From assembly GCA_007135295.1 (NCBI GenBank), contig SLJD01000109.1, forward strand, positions 1 to 18,309: a stretch of DNA of 18,309 nt, given 5' to 3'. The notes below the pieces were generated by a model. It ran no database searches. It saw only the letters and a list, made by a program, of their open reading frames with translations, and was not told where the DNA came from. The position numbers and the translations under genes were made by a program. The stretch comes from Phycisphaerales bacterium (GTDB lineage Bacteria; Planctomycetota; Phycisphaerae; Phycisphaerales; SM1A02). Each line of letters starts with the position of its first letter. Position 1 is the first letter of the stretch. Of this stretch, positions 7,528-14,792 are shown one piece after another.

Positions 7528-9075
7528 TCACACGTTCAGAACCACGAACAGCAATGTGAGGATCAGGCCATTGCTGAACGCATGCATGACAATCGCCGGG
7601 ATCACCGTTCCTCGCCATTCCCGCACGAGCGTAAAACCGACCGCCAGACTCATCAGCAGCGGAATCGCAACAATGCCCTGCGGATGCACCGCGGCGAAGA
7701 CGAAGGTGTTTACCGCCGTGCTGCACACGATGCTTCCCAGCAGTGTCCAGTGCCGCGTTGCCGATCGCAGGTGCTGATACAGCACGCCGCGGAAAACGAT
7801 CTCCTCGACGATCGGTGCCGCAACTGCGCCGACGAACAGAAGCATTGCAAACGCCTGCCAGTCGGCGTTGGCGAATTCCGCGACGATCGGGTGGGCCGGG
7901 CCGCCGGATGGAGCAAGTGGCTCCGGCTGGCCGGCCATCATGCTCGCGAACCACGCGAGCACGAACATCGCCAGCAGGCCGATGCCGACGATCGGCAGCG
8001 TCATCGCATACGCCGCCAGCCCTGCCAGCGGTTCCAGCCATGGCCGCCGGCCGAGCGTCATGCCCGCGTCCTTTCGGATCGTCGCCCAGTCCACACCCGC
8101 CACGACAGGCCAGGCGAGGGCGATCAGGCTGGCAAAAAACGCCACCGCCGCCATGGCCAGTCCGCCACCGACCACCGCCAGTACAAGCTGCATCGCGACG
8201 AACAAGACAAGCCAGATCGCGAACGTCTCCACGTACAGCACCTGCCGCGAACCGTCCGCCGGGTGGAAATGCATGCGCTGTTTCTTCATGGCGAAGAGTA
8301 CGGTGCAGATGATCAACCCGACCAGACCAGCCACGGCGAGCAGGCCGACCAGCGTCACGCCGCTGATGACCACCCAGAACACCCTCTGCGCGGACTGGAT
8401 CAACTCCGCCCGCGCCGCCTCATCCGGGCCTCCTTCAGGATGAACCGCCAGTCTGCCGAGCCAGCCGAGCTGTTCCGCCAGGCGATCCCGGGCGGCATCG
8501 TCGAGCCGGCCAGCCCGTTCAGCAGGGTTGGCCGCCTCGCTGGCGAGCGGTTGACCCGGGTCGGCGAGGTACAGTTCATAGACCGATTCCAGCACCTGCT
8601 GCTGAATGGTGCTGAGGTCCGGGTCATGCTGGTTGATCTCGGCGGCGAGTTCATTGAGCAGTTCTGCGGCTCGTGCCGGTCCGATAATCTCCGCCGTGAG
8701 TACCGCCGCCCCCAGTCGCTGTTCGACCGCTCCGATGTTCAGATCCGGCAACTGCCTTTCAAACTGACTGGCGAAGGCGTCGGTGCCGGGCAACCCGCCC
8801 ACCGAATGCATTGTTCCAACGAGGTATCGCCCCTGCACGTTGAAGACGACCTGCTCAACCGGTGACTCGTCCCCGGGCTTGCCTTCCTCGCCCAGCATCG
8901 TGTTGGCCACGATCATGGTGAGAACGACCAGACCAATCACGAGCCACGCGATGGCTGCGCGGCGGGGGGACGGCGGGGCCGGCCTCCCGGAGGGGGTAAA
9001 CGGTTGCTCGCCGGCCTGCTCGAAGCGGGCGATTTCGCCTTCAGCGGGGCCGCCATCGGAAGTGGGCTCGGGCAT
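7528..9075 (-). CDS. CPBP-family intramembrane metalloprotease with large N-terminal domain
   Basis: 515 residues. The C-terminal CPBP (Abi/CAAX-protease) domain carries all three motifs: EEIVFRG (E424, E425, R429), FAAVH (F460, H464) and HAFSN (H498, N502). These are the metal ligands and catalytic glutamates of Rce1-like glutamic/metallo intramembrane proteases. There are about eight hydrophobic spans: one at about 40-58, the rest from 231 onward. Between the first and second span lies a soluble region of about 170 residues, probably periplasmic and partly helical, which is extra compared with minimal CPBP proteins. The first 38 residues are Pro/Glu-rich and cytosolic. GGA lies 9 nt before the ATG. 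It is the last gene of the minus-strand run, 95 nt after HPr. The substrate is unknown. Confidence 0.9.
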   Translation of the reverse strand: MPEPTSDGGPAEGEIARFEQAGEQPFTPSGRPAPPSPRRAAIAWLVIGLVVLTMIVANTMLGEEGKPGDESPVEQVVFNVQGRYLVGTMHSVGGLPGTDAFASQFERQLPDLNIGAVEQRLGAAVLTAEIIGPARAAELLNELAAEINQHDPDLSTIQQQVLESVYELYLADPGQPLASEAANPAERAGRLDDAARDRLAEQLGWLGRLAVHPEGGPDEAARAELIQSAQRVFWVVISGVTLVGLLAVAGLVGLIICTVLFAMKKQRMHFHPADGSRQVLYVETFAIWLVLFVAMQLVLAVVGGGLAMAAVAFFASLIALAWPVVAGVDWATIRKDAGMTLGRRPWLEPLAGLAAYAMTLPIVGIGLLAMFVLAWFASMMAGQPEPLAPSGGPAHPIVAEFANADWQAFAMLLFVGAVAAPIVEEIVFRGVLYQHLRSATRHWTLLGSIVCSTAVNTFVFAAVHPQGIVAIPLLMSLAVGFTLVREWRGTVIPAIVMHAFSNGLILTLLFVVLNV

Positions 9076-9170
9076 ACACGAATTCCGGTTTGAAGTCGGC
9101 CCCGGATGGATTCATTCCCGATCGCCACCCGTCCGATCATTCCGGGGCGATTCGGGGCGTGGTGGAGCAG

Positions 9171-9452
9171 TCATTCTTCGTGAAAGTTCGACTCGATCAG
9201 ATCCGAGAGGCCTTTGACGGCATCCTCAGCGTCCTCGCCGCTGGCGGTAATCGTCAGTTCGGTGCCCTGCGTCGCTGCGAGCATCATCAGTTGCATGATC
9301 GACTTGCCGTCAATCGTCAGATCGGTGTCCGGTCGCGAGACGGTGATGTCGGACTTCCACTGACCGGCGGTTTCAACGAACAGCATCGCCGGCCTGGCGT
9401 GCAGGCCGAGGCGGTTGTTGATGGTGACGGTTGCCGATGCGGTCTGGGACAC
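9171..9452 (-). CDS. ptsH: HPr phosphocarrier protein of the PTS
   Basis: 93 residues from a GTG start. HPr passes phosphate from enzyme I to EIIA proteins. The active-site histidine is H18 in NRLGLHARPA. The regulatory-serine region (DGKSIMQLMML, S51) matches the Ser-46 site that HPr kinase/phosphorylase uses in Gram-positive and many other bacteria. The GTG at 9452 has GGAG nine bases upstream and gives normal HPr length. An ATG at 9542 would add 30 Pro-rich residues with no visible ribosome binding site. It follows EIIA(Ntr) by 132 nt (42 nt with the longer start). By position it corresponds to ptsO/NPr of proteobacterial loci, but the intact Ser site makes a general HPr name equally fair. 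No enzyme I gene is in the window. Confidence 0.9.
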   Translation of the reverse strand: MSQTASATVTINNRLGLHARPAMLFVETAGQWKSDITVSRPDTDLTIDGKSIMQLMMLAATQGTELTITASGEDAEDAVKGLSDLIESNFHEE

Positions 9453-9584
9453 GCCGGGGAACTCCACGAACTGAGTCGAGCACGTCGGCTCGGGGACGCG
9501 TGTGGTCGGCAGTGGGGGCCGCCGGAGGTCGTCATGGGTCATGCCGCGTCACGGGCAGGTGTGCCGTGGTAGCGACGGACTTCT

Positions 9585-10061
9585 TCAACGGACCGATGTC
9601 TTATCATCCGCTTCTTCGAGCAGCGTCAGGACATCCTCAACGGACTGCGCCTGACGGAGAAACCGGCGGAAGACTTCCTGGCTCAGGTTCCCGAAGATTG
9701 CTTCCATGGCGTCAAGGTGGTTCTCCGGCCGATCTTCGGGGCTGAGCAGCAGGACGATCGTGTAGACCGGCTGGTTGTCCAGCGCGTTGAAATCCACGCC
9801 CTCGTGGCTGACGCCGATCCCGATCATCGGGCTGTTGATGGCGGAATGCTTGACGTGCGGCACCGCCACGCCGTGGCCGAAGCCCGTCGACGCCCGCTTC
9901 TCACGCTTGATGACGGCGTTGGTGAATTCCTCGCGGTGATCGTCGGAAACCGCGCCCGCATCGACCATGGCGTTGATGATCTGGGCGATGGCCTCGTCAC
10001 GATCCGAGGCATTGAGGTTCGGCAGTATGGCCTGTTCGACCACAATTTCTCGAAGTTTCAT
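9585..10061 (-). CDS. ptsN: PTS EIIA component, nitrogen-regulatory (PtsN / fructose) type
   Basis: 158 residues, one EIIA domain of the fructose/Ntr family. The phospho-accepting histidine is H69 in GHGVAVPHVKHS, preceded by the typical STGFGHG segment; a family-typical core SHEGVDFNALD follows and LLLSPED comes later. No EIIB, EIIC or HPr domain is fused, which favours a regulatory PtsN role over sugar transport. The start is MKLREIVVE at 10061, preceded by GGAAGGA three bases upstream; a longer in-frame start at 10151 would overlap most of the hpf 3' end. ATGA overlap (4 nt) with the hpf stop indicates translational coupling. In proteobacteria PtsN responds to nitrogen and carbon balance and modulates potassium transport; here its partners are unknown. 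Confidence 0.9.
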   Translation of the reverse strand: MKLREIVVEQAILPNLNASDRDEAIAQIINAMVDAGAVSDDHREEFTNAVIKREKRASTGFGHGVAVPHVKHSAINSPMIGIGVSHEGVDFNALDNQPVYTIVLLLSPEDRPENHLDAMEAIFGNLSQEVFRRFLRQAQSVEDVLTLLEEADDKTSVR

Positions 10062-10381
10062 GCGTCCTTCCCGCTCGCTGGGGTGTGATGCTTGTTGTCT
10101 CGAAGTCGGCTCTTGTGATCGGTCAGTTGGCGGACCGCCCGGTCCACGCAAACGTCAATGCAGGCGTACAGATCTTCGTGCTGGGCGTTCGACACGAACG
10201 GCTCATGATGATCGACATCCGTGATCATCTCAACAGTGTAACCTTTCTTCGCCCGGTCGATCACAACCTCGACCTGCTGGATCCGGTCGAAATACCGCGT
10301 GAACTTGGCGGCCTTCTTCTCCGCGTACTCTTCGATCGCCTGCGTCAGGTCCATGTGCTTACTGCTGATGTTCACCTGCAT
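10058..10381 (-). CDS. hpf: Ribosome hibernation promoting factor, short form (HPF/RaiA family)
   Basis: 107 residues with the S30AE fold pattern beta-alpha-beta-beta-beta-alpha: VNISSKHMDLTQAIEEYAEK, then the helix end AKFTRYFDRIQQVEVVID, strands GYTVEMITD, and the C-terminal helix DLYACIDVCVDRAVRQL. It binds the 30S decoding region and inactivates ribosomes in stationary or starved cells. It lacks the extra C-terminal dimerisation domain of long HPF, so it should act like the short E. coli proteins and may need a partner to form 100S dimers. The ribosome binding site GGAG is eight bases before the ATG. It sits between DUF502 (76-nt gap) and EIIA(Ntr) (4-nt overlap), the same hpf-ptsN order as the proteobacterial rpoN locus. 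Confidence 0.93.
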   Translation of the reverse strand: MQVNISSKHMDLTQAIEEYAEKKAAKFTRYFDRIQQVEVVIDRAKKGYTVEMITDVDHHEPFVSNAQHEDLYACIDVCVDRAVRQLTDHKSRLRDNKHHTPASGKDA

Positions 10382-10411
10382 GGTGCGGCTCCATCATCGT
10401 CGTTCATCGGC

Positions 10412-10438
10412 GTCGGCCGGCCCGACCCCCGGGCCGAC
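10412..10438. promoter_or_regulatory. Hairpin-forming inverted repeat between DUF502 and hpf
   Basis: GTCGGCC (10412-10418) and GGCCGAC (10432-10438) are perfect 7-bp arms around a 13-nt loop; an inner alternative pairs GGCCCG with CGGGCC. It lies in the 76-nt gap before hpf. No T run follows, so I read it as a processing, attenuation or stability hairpin rather than a standard terminator. Confidence 0.3.
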
Positions 10439-10457
10439 CACCCATTCACCCGCCCGT

Positions 10458-11624
10458 TTAGCGATCCCTTTTCCCGTTCGCGCCCGGCTGGTCCGGCGGT
10501 TGGCGTTTCGTTGAATCACCTGTCTCTGATCGGGTCGACTCCCCCGTCTCTGAATCGTCATCCCGTTGATCGGGAGCATCGGCCGCATCTCCTCCGGCCG
10601 GCGAATCGCCCCCAGCATGCGCCGGGCCGGGTGGGGAAGCAAGGCGAGGAGACCCTTGCTCGCCGCCTTCCAGTTGTTCGCCCGACGGCTGATCTTCCGG
10701 ATGCTGGGGAATCTGCTGATGCGGGGGCACGAGCACGCCGGCCGAGACGGTAAACCGCAGCGCCTCATCAACGGTGATCGGCAGTTCCACAGCATCGCGT
10801 CGCGGCACGGTAATCGTATACCCGGTGAACGGCGTCGGAGAACTCGGGATGAAGATCGTGATCGCCTGGTCGTCGCCCGCCTCGCCGGCAATCTTCTGCA
10901 AAGTGCTGCCAGTCACCAGCCCGAGCGACCAGATGCCCTTGCGCGGATACTGCACGACCACGACCCGGTTGAACTCGAACTGCCGCTCCTCAAACAGAAA
11001 GTCGACGATCTGTTTGACGTGCGGATAGACCTGCTTGATGATCGGCAGCGCCGCAATAAGTGCCTCAAGCCGCTCGTAAATCTTGCGACCGAAGTACCCC
11101 CCGAGCAGGCGGCCGGCGATGTACACCGAGACGATCGCCACGATCAGCCCGATGAGGTTCATGTAGGGCCGTTCATGCCACCACAGCCGGATGTTCTCCG
11201 ACCGGAACCGCGCCCGCATCGACTCGCGGCTGATCGCTTCCGCCACTTCGCGGTGCTCGGCAATGGCTTCATTGACCTGGTTTTCCGTCGGTTCCTCGCC
11301 GAGCTGCTGCCACAGCGTCTCGCGGATCTCGCGAACCGATTCCCGCGTCAGCACCCGCCGGTCGATCGCCGCATCCGCCATCGCGGCGTTGAGTTCGTTT
11401 TCCGTCGGGTCGAACGTTTCCTGCAGCCACGGCGCGTACGGGGCGGTCTGCACCATGACAATCCGCACGCCTCGGTTGATCGGCTCAGCGATGTGGCGAT
11501 TGACGAACTGGTATGCCATGAACACGATCCACAGCGTCAGCACCGAGGGCAGCAGCACCACGAGCCCCCGGAAGAAAAAACGCTTGAAATCCGAACCAAA
11601 AGTTCGCGGCTCGTGCTTGGCCAT
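10458..11624 (-). CDS. DUF502-family membrane protein with tandem-repeat insertion
   Basis: 388 residues; typical DUF502 proteins have about 200. Two spans are visible at about 20-40 (GLVVLLPSVLTLWIVFMAYQ) and 156-175. The conserved C-terminal part contains GRKIYERLEALIAALPIIKQ, VVVVQYPRKGIWSLGLVTG and PSSPTPFTGYTITVPR, the characteristic DUF502 core. The family's function is unknown; some members affect membrane or photosynthetic organisation. Two things are odd. About 100 residues are inserted between the two spans and contain two related 31-32-residue units starting PTEN. And a polar, disordered C-terminal tail (306-388) ends with a tandem 8-residue SETG repeat. The ATG at 11624 has GGGA upstream; an adjacent TTG is in frame. 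It is probably co-transcribed with hpf. Confidence 0.88.
   Translation of the reverse strand: MAKHEPRTFGSDFKRFFFRGLVVLLPSVLTLWIVFMAYQFVNRHIAEPINRGVRIVMVQTAPYAPWLQETFDPTENELNAAMADAAIDRRVLTRESVREIRETLWQQLGEEPTENQVNEAIAEHREVAEAISRESMRARFRSENIRLWWHERPYMNLIGLIVAIVSVYIAGRLLGGYFGRKIYERLEALIAALPIIKQVYPHVKQIVDFLFEERQFEFNRVVVVQYPRKGIWSLGLVTGSTLQKIAGEAGDDQAITIFIPSSPTPFTGYTITVPRRDAVELPITVDEALRFTVSAGVLVPPHQQIPQHPEDQPSGEQLEGGEQGSPRLASPPGPAHAGGDSPAGGDAADAPDQRDDDSETGESTRSETGDSTKRQPPDQPGANGKRDR
10506..10553 (-). repeat. Tandem 8-residue coding repeat in the DUF502 tail
   Basis: SETGESTR is followed directly by SETGDSTK (residues 358-373). The two 24-nt units are partly identical at the DNA level, pointing to recent slippage or duplication within a disordered acidic tail. 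Confidence 0.6.
11199..11411 (-). repeat. Duplicated ~32-residue unit inside DUF502 (two copies, 39-residue period)
   Basis: Unit 1 is residues 72-102 (11319-11411) and unit 2 is residues 111-142 (11199-11294). They align as PTENxxNxAxA followed at equal distance by RESxRxR. The DNA coding PTEN plus flank is identical over 12 nt (11397-11408 and 11280-11291, 117 nt apart). The units lie between the two membrane spans and are predicted helical. Divergence outside the anchors suggests an old duplication kept under selection. Confidence 0.65.
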
Positions 11625-11699
11625 CAATCGATCCCGAGTCGTCAGATCGCGTGCGGTCGTATGCCGGGGCCGCCTTCATTCACCGAGAATGTCGGCCAT

Positions 11700-11713
11700 A
11701 CCCACCTGTGGGT
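11700..11713. promoter_or_regulatory. Inverted repeat upstream of the DUF502-hpf genes
   Basis: ACCCAC-ct-GTGGGT is a 14-bp dyad with perfect 6-bp arms, 76 nt before the DUF502 start, in the 216-nt gap after the protease stop. This gap is the likeliest place for a promoter serving DUF502-hpf-ptsN-HPr, so an operator is plausible. No clear -35/-10 pair was found beside it. Confidence 0.3.
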
Positions 11714-11840
11714 TTGCTGTCAGTCGGGTCACCCGCCCGGATGACCGGCCGCCGTGTACGCCGGCGGGGCGTCATCGTAGCCGAAACCGCCCGTCGCGCC
11801 GGGACCGACCCGCAGGCGAACGAGATGCCCGGCGATCGGC

Positions 11841-13382
11841 TCACGGTCGATAGGCCCGCAGCCGCACCCGCAGGGTGTTGTACTCGTCGCCTCGTCGAAG
11901 TCGGAGCACCACGGAATCGCCCACCGACTTCGGGCCGATGATGTTGATGACTTCATCGAACGAACGGGTCGGGCGGTTGTCGATCGAAACAATCACGTCG
12001 CCCGGCCGGACCCCGGCGTCGCGGGCCGCTCCGTTTCGCGTCAGTTGCTGAACCACGGCTCCATCGACGCTTCGGGCGTCATCAATCAGCACACCGAGCG
12101 TCGCATCCCCGACGTTGATCACGTTGTCAAGCATCGGCTGGGCCGCGAGCCACTGCTTCCACCGGCGTTCGATTTCTTCGAGCGGCTTGCCGAACACTTC
12201 CTCAAATGCCAGTTGGCCGGTGGGATCGTCGTCATACGTGCGTACATAGGTGTCGTACCACGTCTCAAGGTGACCTTTCTCCGCAACGAATCGGAACATC
12301 GACCACGCCTGCGGATAGAGCGTCCGCGCATTCTGCATGAACCGGCCGCGGGAAATCTCGAACATGGCTTCCCATGGCAGGGTACGGCCGGCGGCGAGGC
12401 GGCGTTTGATGACGTTGTGCCGCTCGTTGACGTGGAAATACACCGAACCGTCCGCCTGCAGGTCGTAATCCTCGTACAGGCACGCGAGCCCTTCCTGTAT
12501 CCACAGCGGGTGGCGCTGGTCGAGCTGCTGCATGTGGTGGTGGTGATAGACGTGAAAGAACTCATGTCGCAGACTCCCGCCGATGTTCCGGGAGACCAGT
12601 CGTCGATGCGCCGGTTCGTAGAACCCGCCGACCTGCCGCTGGCCGATGAACTGCCCGGCGTCACGTGCCTTCGGGATGGCGACCATCACCCGGTAGGTCA
12701 GCGGCTGCTCGAAATACGCGTCGATCAGGTGCTCGGCCTGTGCTTCGAGCATCGCCCGCATTTCCTCATGCGACGTGTCATCCAACGTGTTGACGAAGAC
12801 CAGGTTGTGTTCGCGGTCCACCTCGTAGCGGTACACCTCAAGGTCGAACATGTCCCGCCACGCCGCTTCGAATTCCTCATCCGTTTGCGGGCGGCTGTCA
12901 TCGCCGTCGTCGTCGGCCGGGGCGGTCACCTGTTCGTCCCCCCCCGTGGGTTGGGCCGCCCGACGTCGGGCCTCAAGAATCGCCCGGTACACCTCGTGCC
13001 CGCGAATCGGAACGAGATCCCGTTGCCGCTCCATCCGCTCGAAATCGCGAAAGCCGTTGCGCACCGCTTCGAGCAAGTGCTCTGCCGCGCGATCGCGGTC
13101 TCCGAGTTGCGCAAAACATCGCGCCGCCGCGTATTGCAGTTCCGCGTGGTTCGGTGCCCGCTCGAGCGACGATTCAATCAACGCCCGGGCGGACGCAAAA
13201 CGCCCGCTGTCGAGGTTCCGTTCAATCCGGTCCAGCACGCGCGATGGCAGTTCGTCCTCGCCCGCCGACACCGCGATGGTTGCCCCAAACACCACGGCCA
13301 TCACTGCCGCCGCCCATACGACCAGTCGACCCCGCAGGGCGGAGGATGCCTGATCCCGCATCATGGCGGAAACTGCTGTCAC
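11841..13382 (-). CDS. Secreted or anchored TPR - HExxH metalloprotease - PDZ protein
   Basis: 513 residues from a GTG start. Residues about 17-40 form a signal peptide or anchor (RGRLVVWAAAVMAVVFGATIAVSA). Residues 45-140 contain a TPR-like helical repeat pair. An acidic linker (about 145-170) leads to a gluzincin-type domain: HEFFH (H273, E274, H277) plus the downstream ligand E297 in WIQEGLACLYEDY, the pattern of DUF1570-like peptidases. A C-terminal PDZ domain (about 422-505) contains NGAARDAGVRPGDVIVSIDN. The expected role is proteolysis in the periplasm with PDZ-mediated substrate selection; the substrate is unknown. GGGAGA six bases before the GTG at 13382 decides this start; in-frame ATGs occur at 13403, 13364 and 13361 without good binding sites. 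It lies 159 nt after purN on the same strand. Confidence 0.85.
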   Translation of the reverse strand: MTAVSAMMRDQASSALRGRLVVWAAAVMAVVFGATIAVSAGEDELPSRVLDRIERNLDSGRFASARALIESSLERAPNHAELQYAAARCFAQLGDRDRAAEHLLEAVRNGFRDFERMERQRDLVPIRGHEVYRAILEARRRAAQPTGGDEQVTAPADDDGDDSRPQTDEEFEAAWRDMFDLEVYRYEVDREHNLVFVNTLDDTSHEEMRAMLEAQAEHLIDAYFEQPLTYRVMVAIPKARDAGQFIGQRQVGGFYEPAHRRLVSRNIGGSLRHEFFHVYHHHHMQQLDQRHPLWIQEGLACLYEDYDLQADGSVYFHVNERHNVIKRRLAAGRTLPWEAMFEISRGRFMQNARTLYPQAWSMFRFVAEKGHLETWYDTYVRTYDDDPTGQLAFEEVFGKPLEEIERRWKQWLAAQPMLDNVINVGDATLGVLIDDARSVDGAVVQQLTRNGAARDAGVRPGDVIVSIDNRPTRSFDEVINIIGPKSVGDSVVLRLRRGDEYNTLRVRLRAYRP

Positions 13383-13541
13383 GATTGATCTCCCGTCACG
13401 CATCAACACCGGGCCAGACTCCGCTCCAGCCTCAGGCGGGCCGACCCTTGAGGCCGCACCATGATAGATCACGCTGCAAGACCCGGCTTTCTCCCGACCG
13501 GGGCACGCCGGATGCGCCGTCGGCCGTTGGCGCTCCAGTCT

Positions 13542-14195
13542 TTACGCCCGAGCGTCCGACGCTGCGACGACGCGGCCGTCTTCCCACCGAATCTCACCGC
13601 GCGCCAGGCGGTTGATCGCTTCCGGGTAGGCCCGGCATTCCTCCTCGAAGACCCGGGCGGCCAGCGTGTCCACGTCGTCGGCCGGCCGGACCTCGCACCG
13701 CCGCTGCAGAATCGTCGGGCCGTGGTCGTACTGTTCGTCCACGAAGTGAACCGTGCATCCCGTCTCGCGGCAGCCGGCGGCGATGACCGCTTCATGGACC
13801 CGCACGCCGTACATCCCCTGACCGCCGAAGTCAGGCAGCAGGGCGGGGTGGATGTTGATGACGCGGCCTTCCAGAGCCGGCCGCATACGGATCTTGCGGA
13901 GATAGCCGGCCAGGCAGACCAGGTCCGGATCGACCTCATCGATCCACGCGTCAATCTGGTCGTGCATGGATGCTTCATCGGGAAAATCCGCTCGCGCGGC
14001 CACACGAACATCCAGCCCGCGGGCCCGGGCCCGTTCAACTCCCGGCGCATCACCGCGAGACGCAATGACCCGTTCGACCCGGGCGGCGAGGGTCCCGGCT
14101 TCAATGTTGTCGACCAGATTCATCAGCGTCCGGCCGCCCCCGCTGATCAGCACGACCAGCCGGAGCGGGCGCACCCGGGCGTCCCGGCCACTCAT
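13542..14195 (-). CDS. purN: Phosphoribosylglycinamide formyltransferase (GAR transformylase)
   Basis: 217 residues, slightly longer than the E. coli enzyme. It transfers a formyl group from 10-formyl-tetrahydrofolate to GAR in de novo purine synthesis. The N-terminal substrate-binding loop is LISGGGRTLMNLVD. Catalytic residues are N114 and H116 in INIHPALLPDFGGQGMYG and D157 in DEQYDHGPTI. HEAV after the GMYG turn and AGYLRKI are also typical. The start overlaps the thioesterase stop by 4 nt (ATGA), so the two are co-translated. No other pur gene is in the window. Formyltransferase domains also occur in fmt, purU and arnA, but there is no ACT domain or tRNA-binding extension. Confidence 0.94.
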   Translation of the reverse strand: MSGRDARVRPLRLVVLISGGGRTLMNLVDNIEAGTLAARVERVIASRGDAPGVERARARGLDVRVAARADFPDEASMHDQIDAWIDEVDPDLVCLAGYLRKIRMRPALEGRVINIHPALLPDFGGQGMYGVRVHEAVIAAGCRETGCTVHFVDEQYDHGPTILQRRCEVRPADDVDTLAARVFEEECRAYPEAINRLARGEIRWEDGRVVAASDARA

Positions 14196-14662
14196 GGCCC
14201 GGCTCCCGGCCCTGCTTCCGGTCCGGCGGCTGGTGATCCAGCGCCCGGGCCGACTGTCGGAGGGGAGTTGTAGGGAATCGGCTTGCCGGCGGCATTCACC
14301 GCGACCATGGTCATGCTCGCCTCGGTGACGTGAACGACGTCGCCGCTGAGAAACCGTTCTGCTTCAACGCGAACTCGAATCCTGACAGACCGTGTTCCGG
14401 TGGACTCCGTGGCCGTCAGGAACGCCACCACGTCGCCCGTGTGGACAGGGGCGTGAAAGTCAACCCTTTCGAGGCACGCCGTAACCCATCGATGCGAGCC
14501 ATGCTTGCGCGCTTCAATGAAGCCCGCCTGGTCGATGTACGAGAGGATCACGCCGCCGAAAATCGTCCCGTACGAGTTGGTGTCGCGCGGCATCATGACC
14601 ACGCGAAGAGCGGGGTGGTATTCAATCGGTCCTGATGATTCTGGTGGGGAAGCGTCGGCCAT
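14192..14662 (-). CDS. Acyl-CoA thioesterase, hotdog fold (YciA-like)
   Basis: 156 residues; a single hotdog domain occupies about 14-135. Thioesterases of this group hydrolyse acyl-CoA to free acid and CoA. The signature is DTNSYGTIFGGVILSYIDQAG (residues 27-47, catalytic Asp at the D of YID). VDFHAPVHTGDVV and EASMTMVAVN follow as in YciA/ACOT proteins. After PYNSPP the C-terminus is a short Gly/Pro/Ala-rich tail (SPAAGPEAGPGAGP), probably disordered. The ribosome binding site is weak. It is first of the minus-strand run, overlaps purN by 4 nt, and is divergent from the sigma-factor gene. The pairing with purN has no obvious metabolic logic. Confidence 0.87.
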   Translation of the reverse strand: MADASPPESSGPIEYHPALRVVMMPRDTNSYGTIFGGVILSYIDQAGFIEARKHGSHRWVTACLERVDFHAPVHTGDVVAFLTATESTGTRSVRIRVRVEAERFLSGDVVHVTEASMTMVAVNAAGKPIPYNSPPTVGPGAGSPAAGPEAGPGAGP

Positions 14663-14792
14663 CGCTGCATCTTGTCCGTTTCCGTCCCGGCCGGCAAGCC
14701 ACGTCGTTCACTTCAGATCGGTGTCGACACGAAGAAATCAAAAAAGTCCGGCCGATTCGCACTGCCGTTGTCCCATGTAAATCCCGCCTCAA

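Noticed and set aside
7582..8865. 427-codon plus-strand frame
   Set aside because: Antisense shadow of the CPBP protease, which has all catalytic motifs; the shadow is His/Arg/Gln-rich without any motif.
10566..11744. 392-codon plus-strand frame
   Set aside because: Antisense to DUF502, whose conserved core is clear; the composition is typical of a high-GC shadow.
12045..13388. 447-codon plus-strand frame
   Set aside because: Antisense to the TPR-protease-PDZ gene; no ribosome binding site or recognisable domain.
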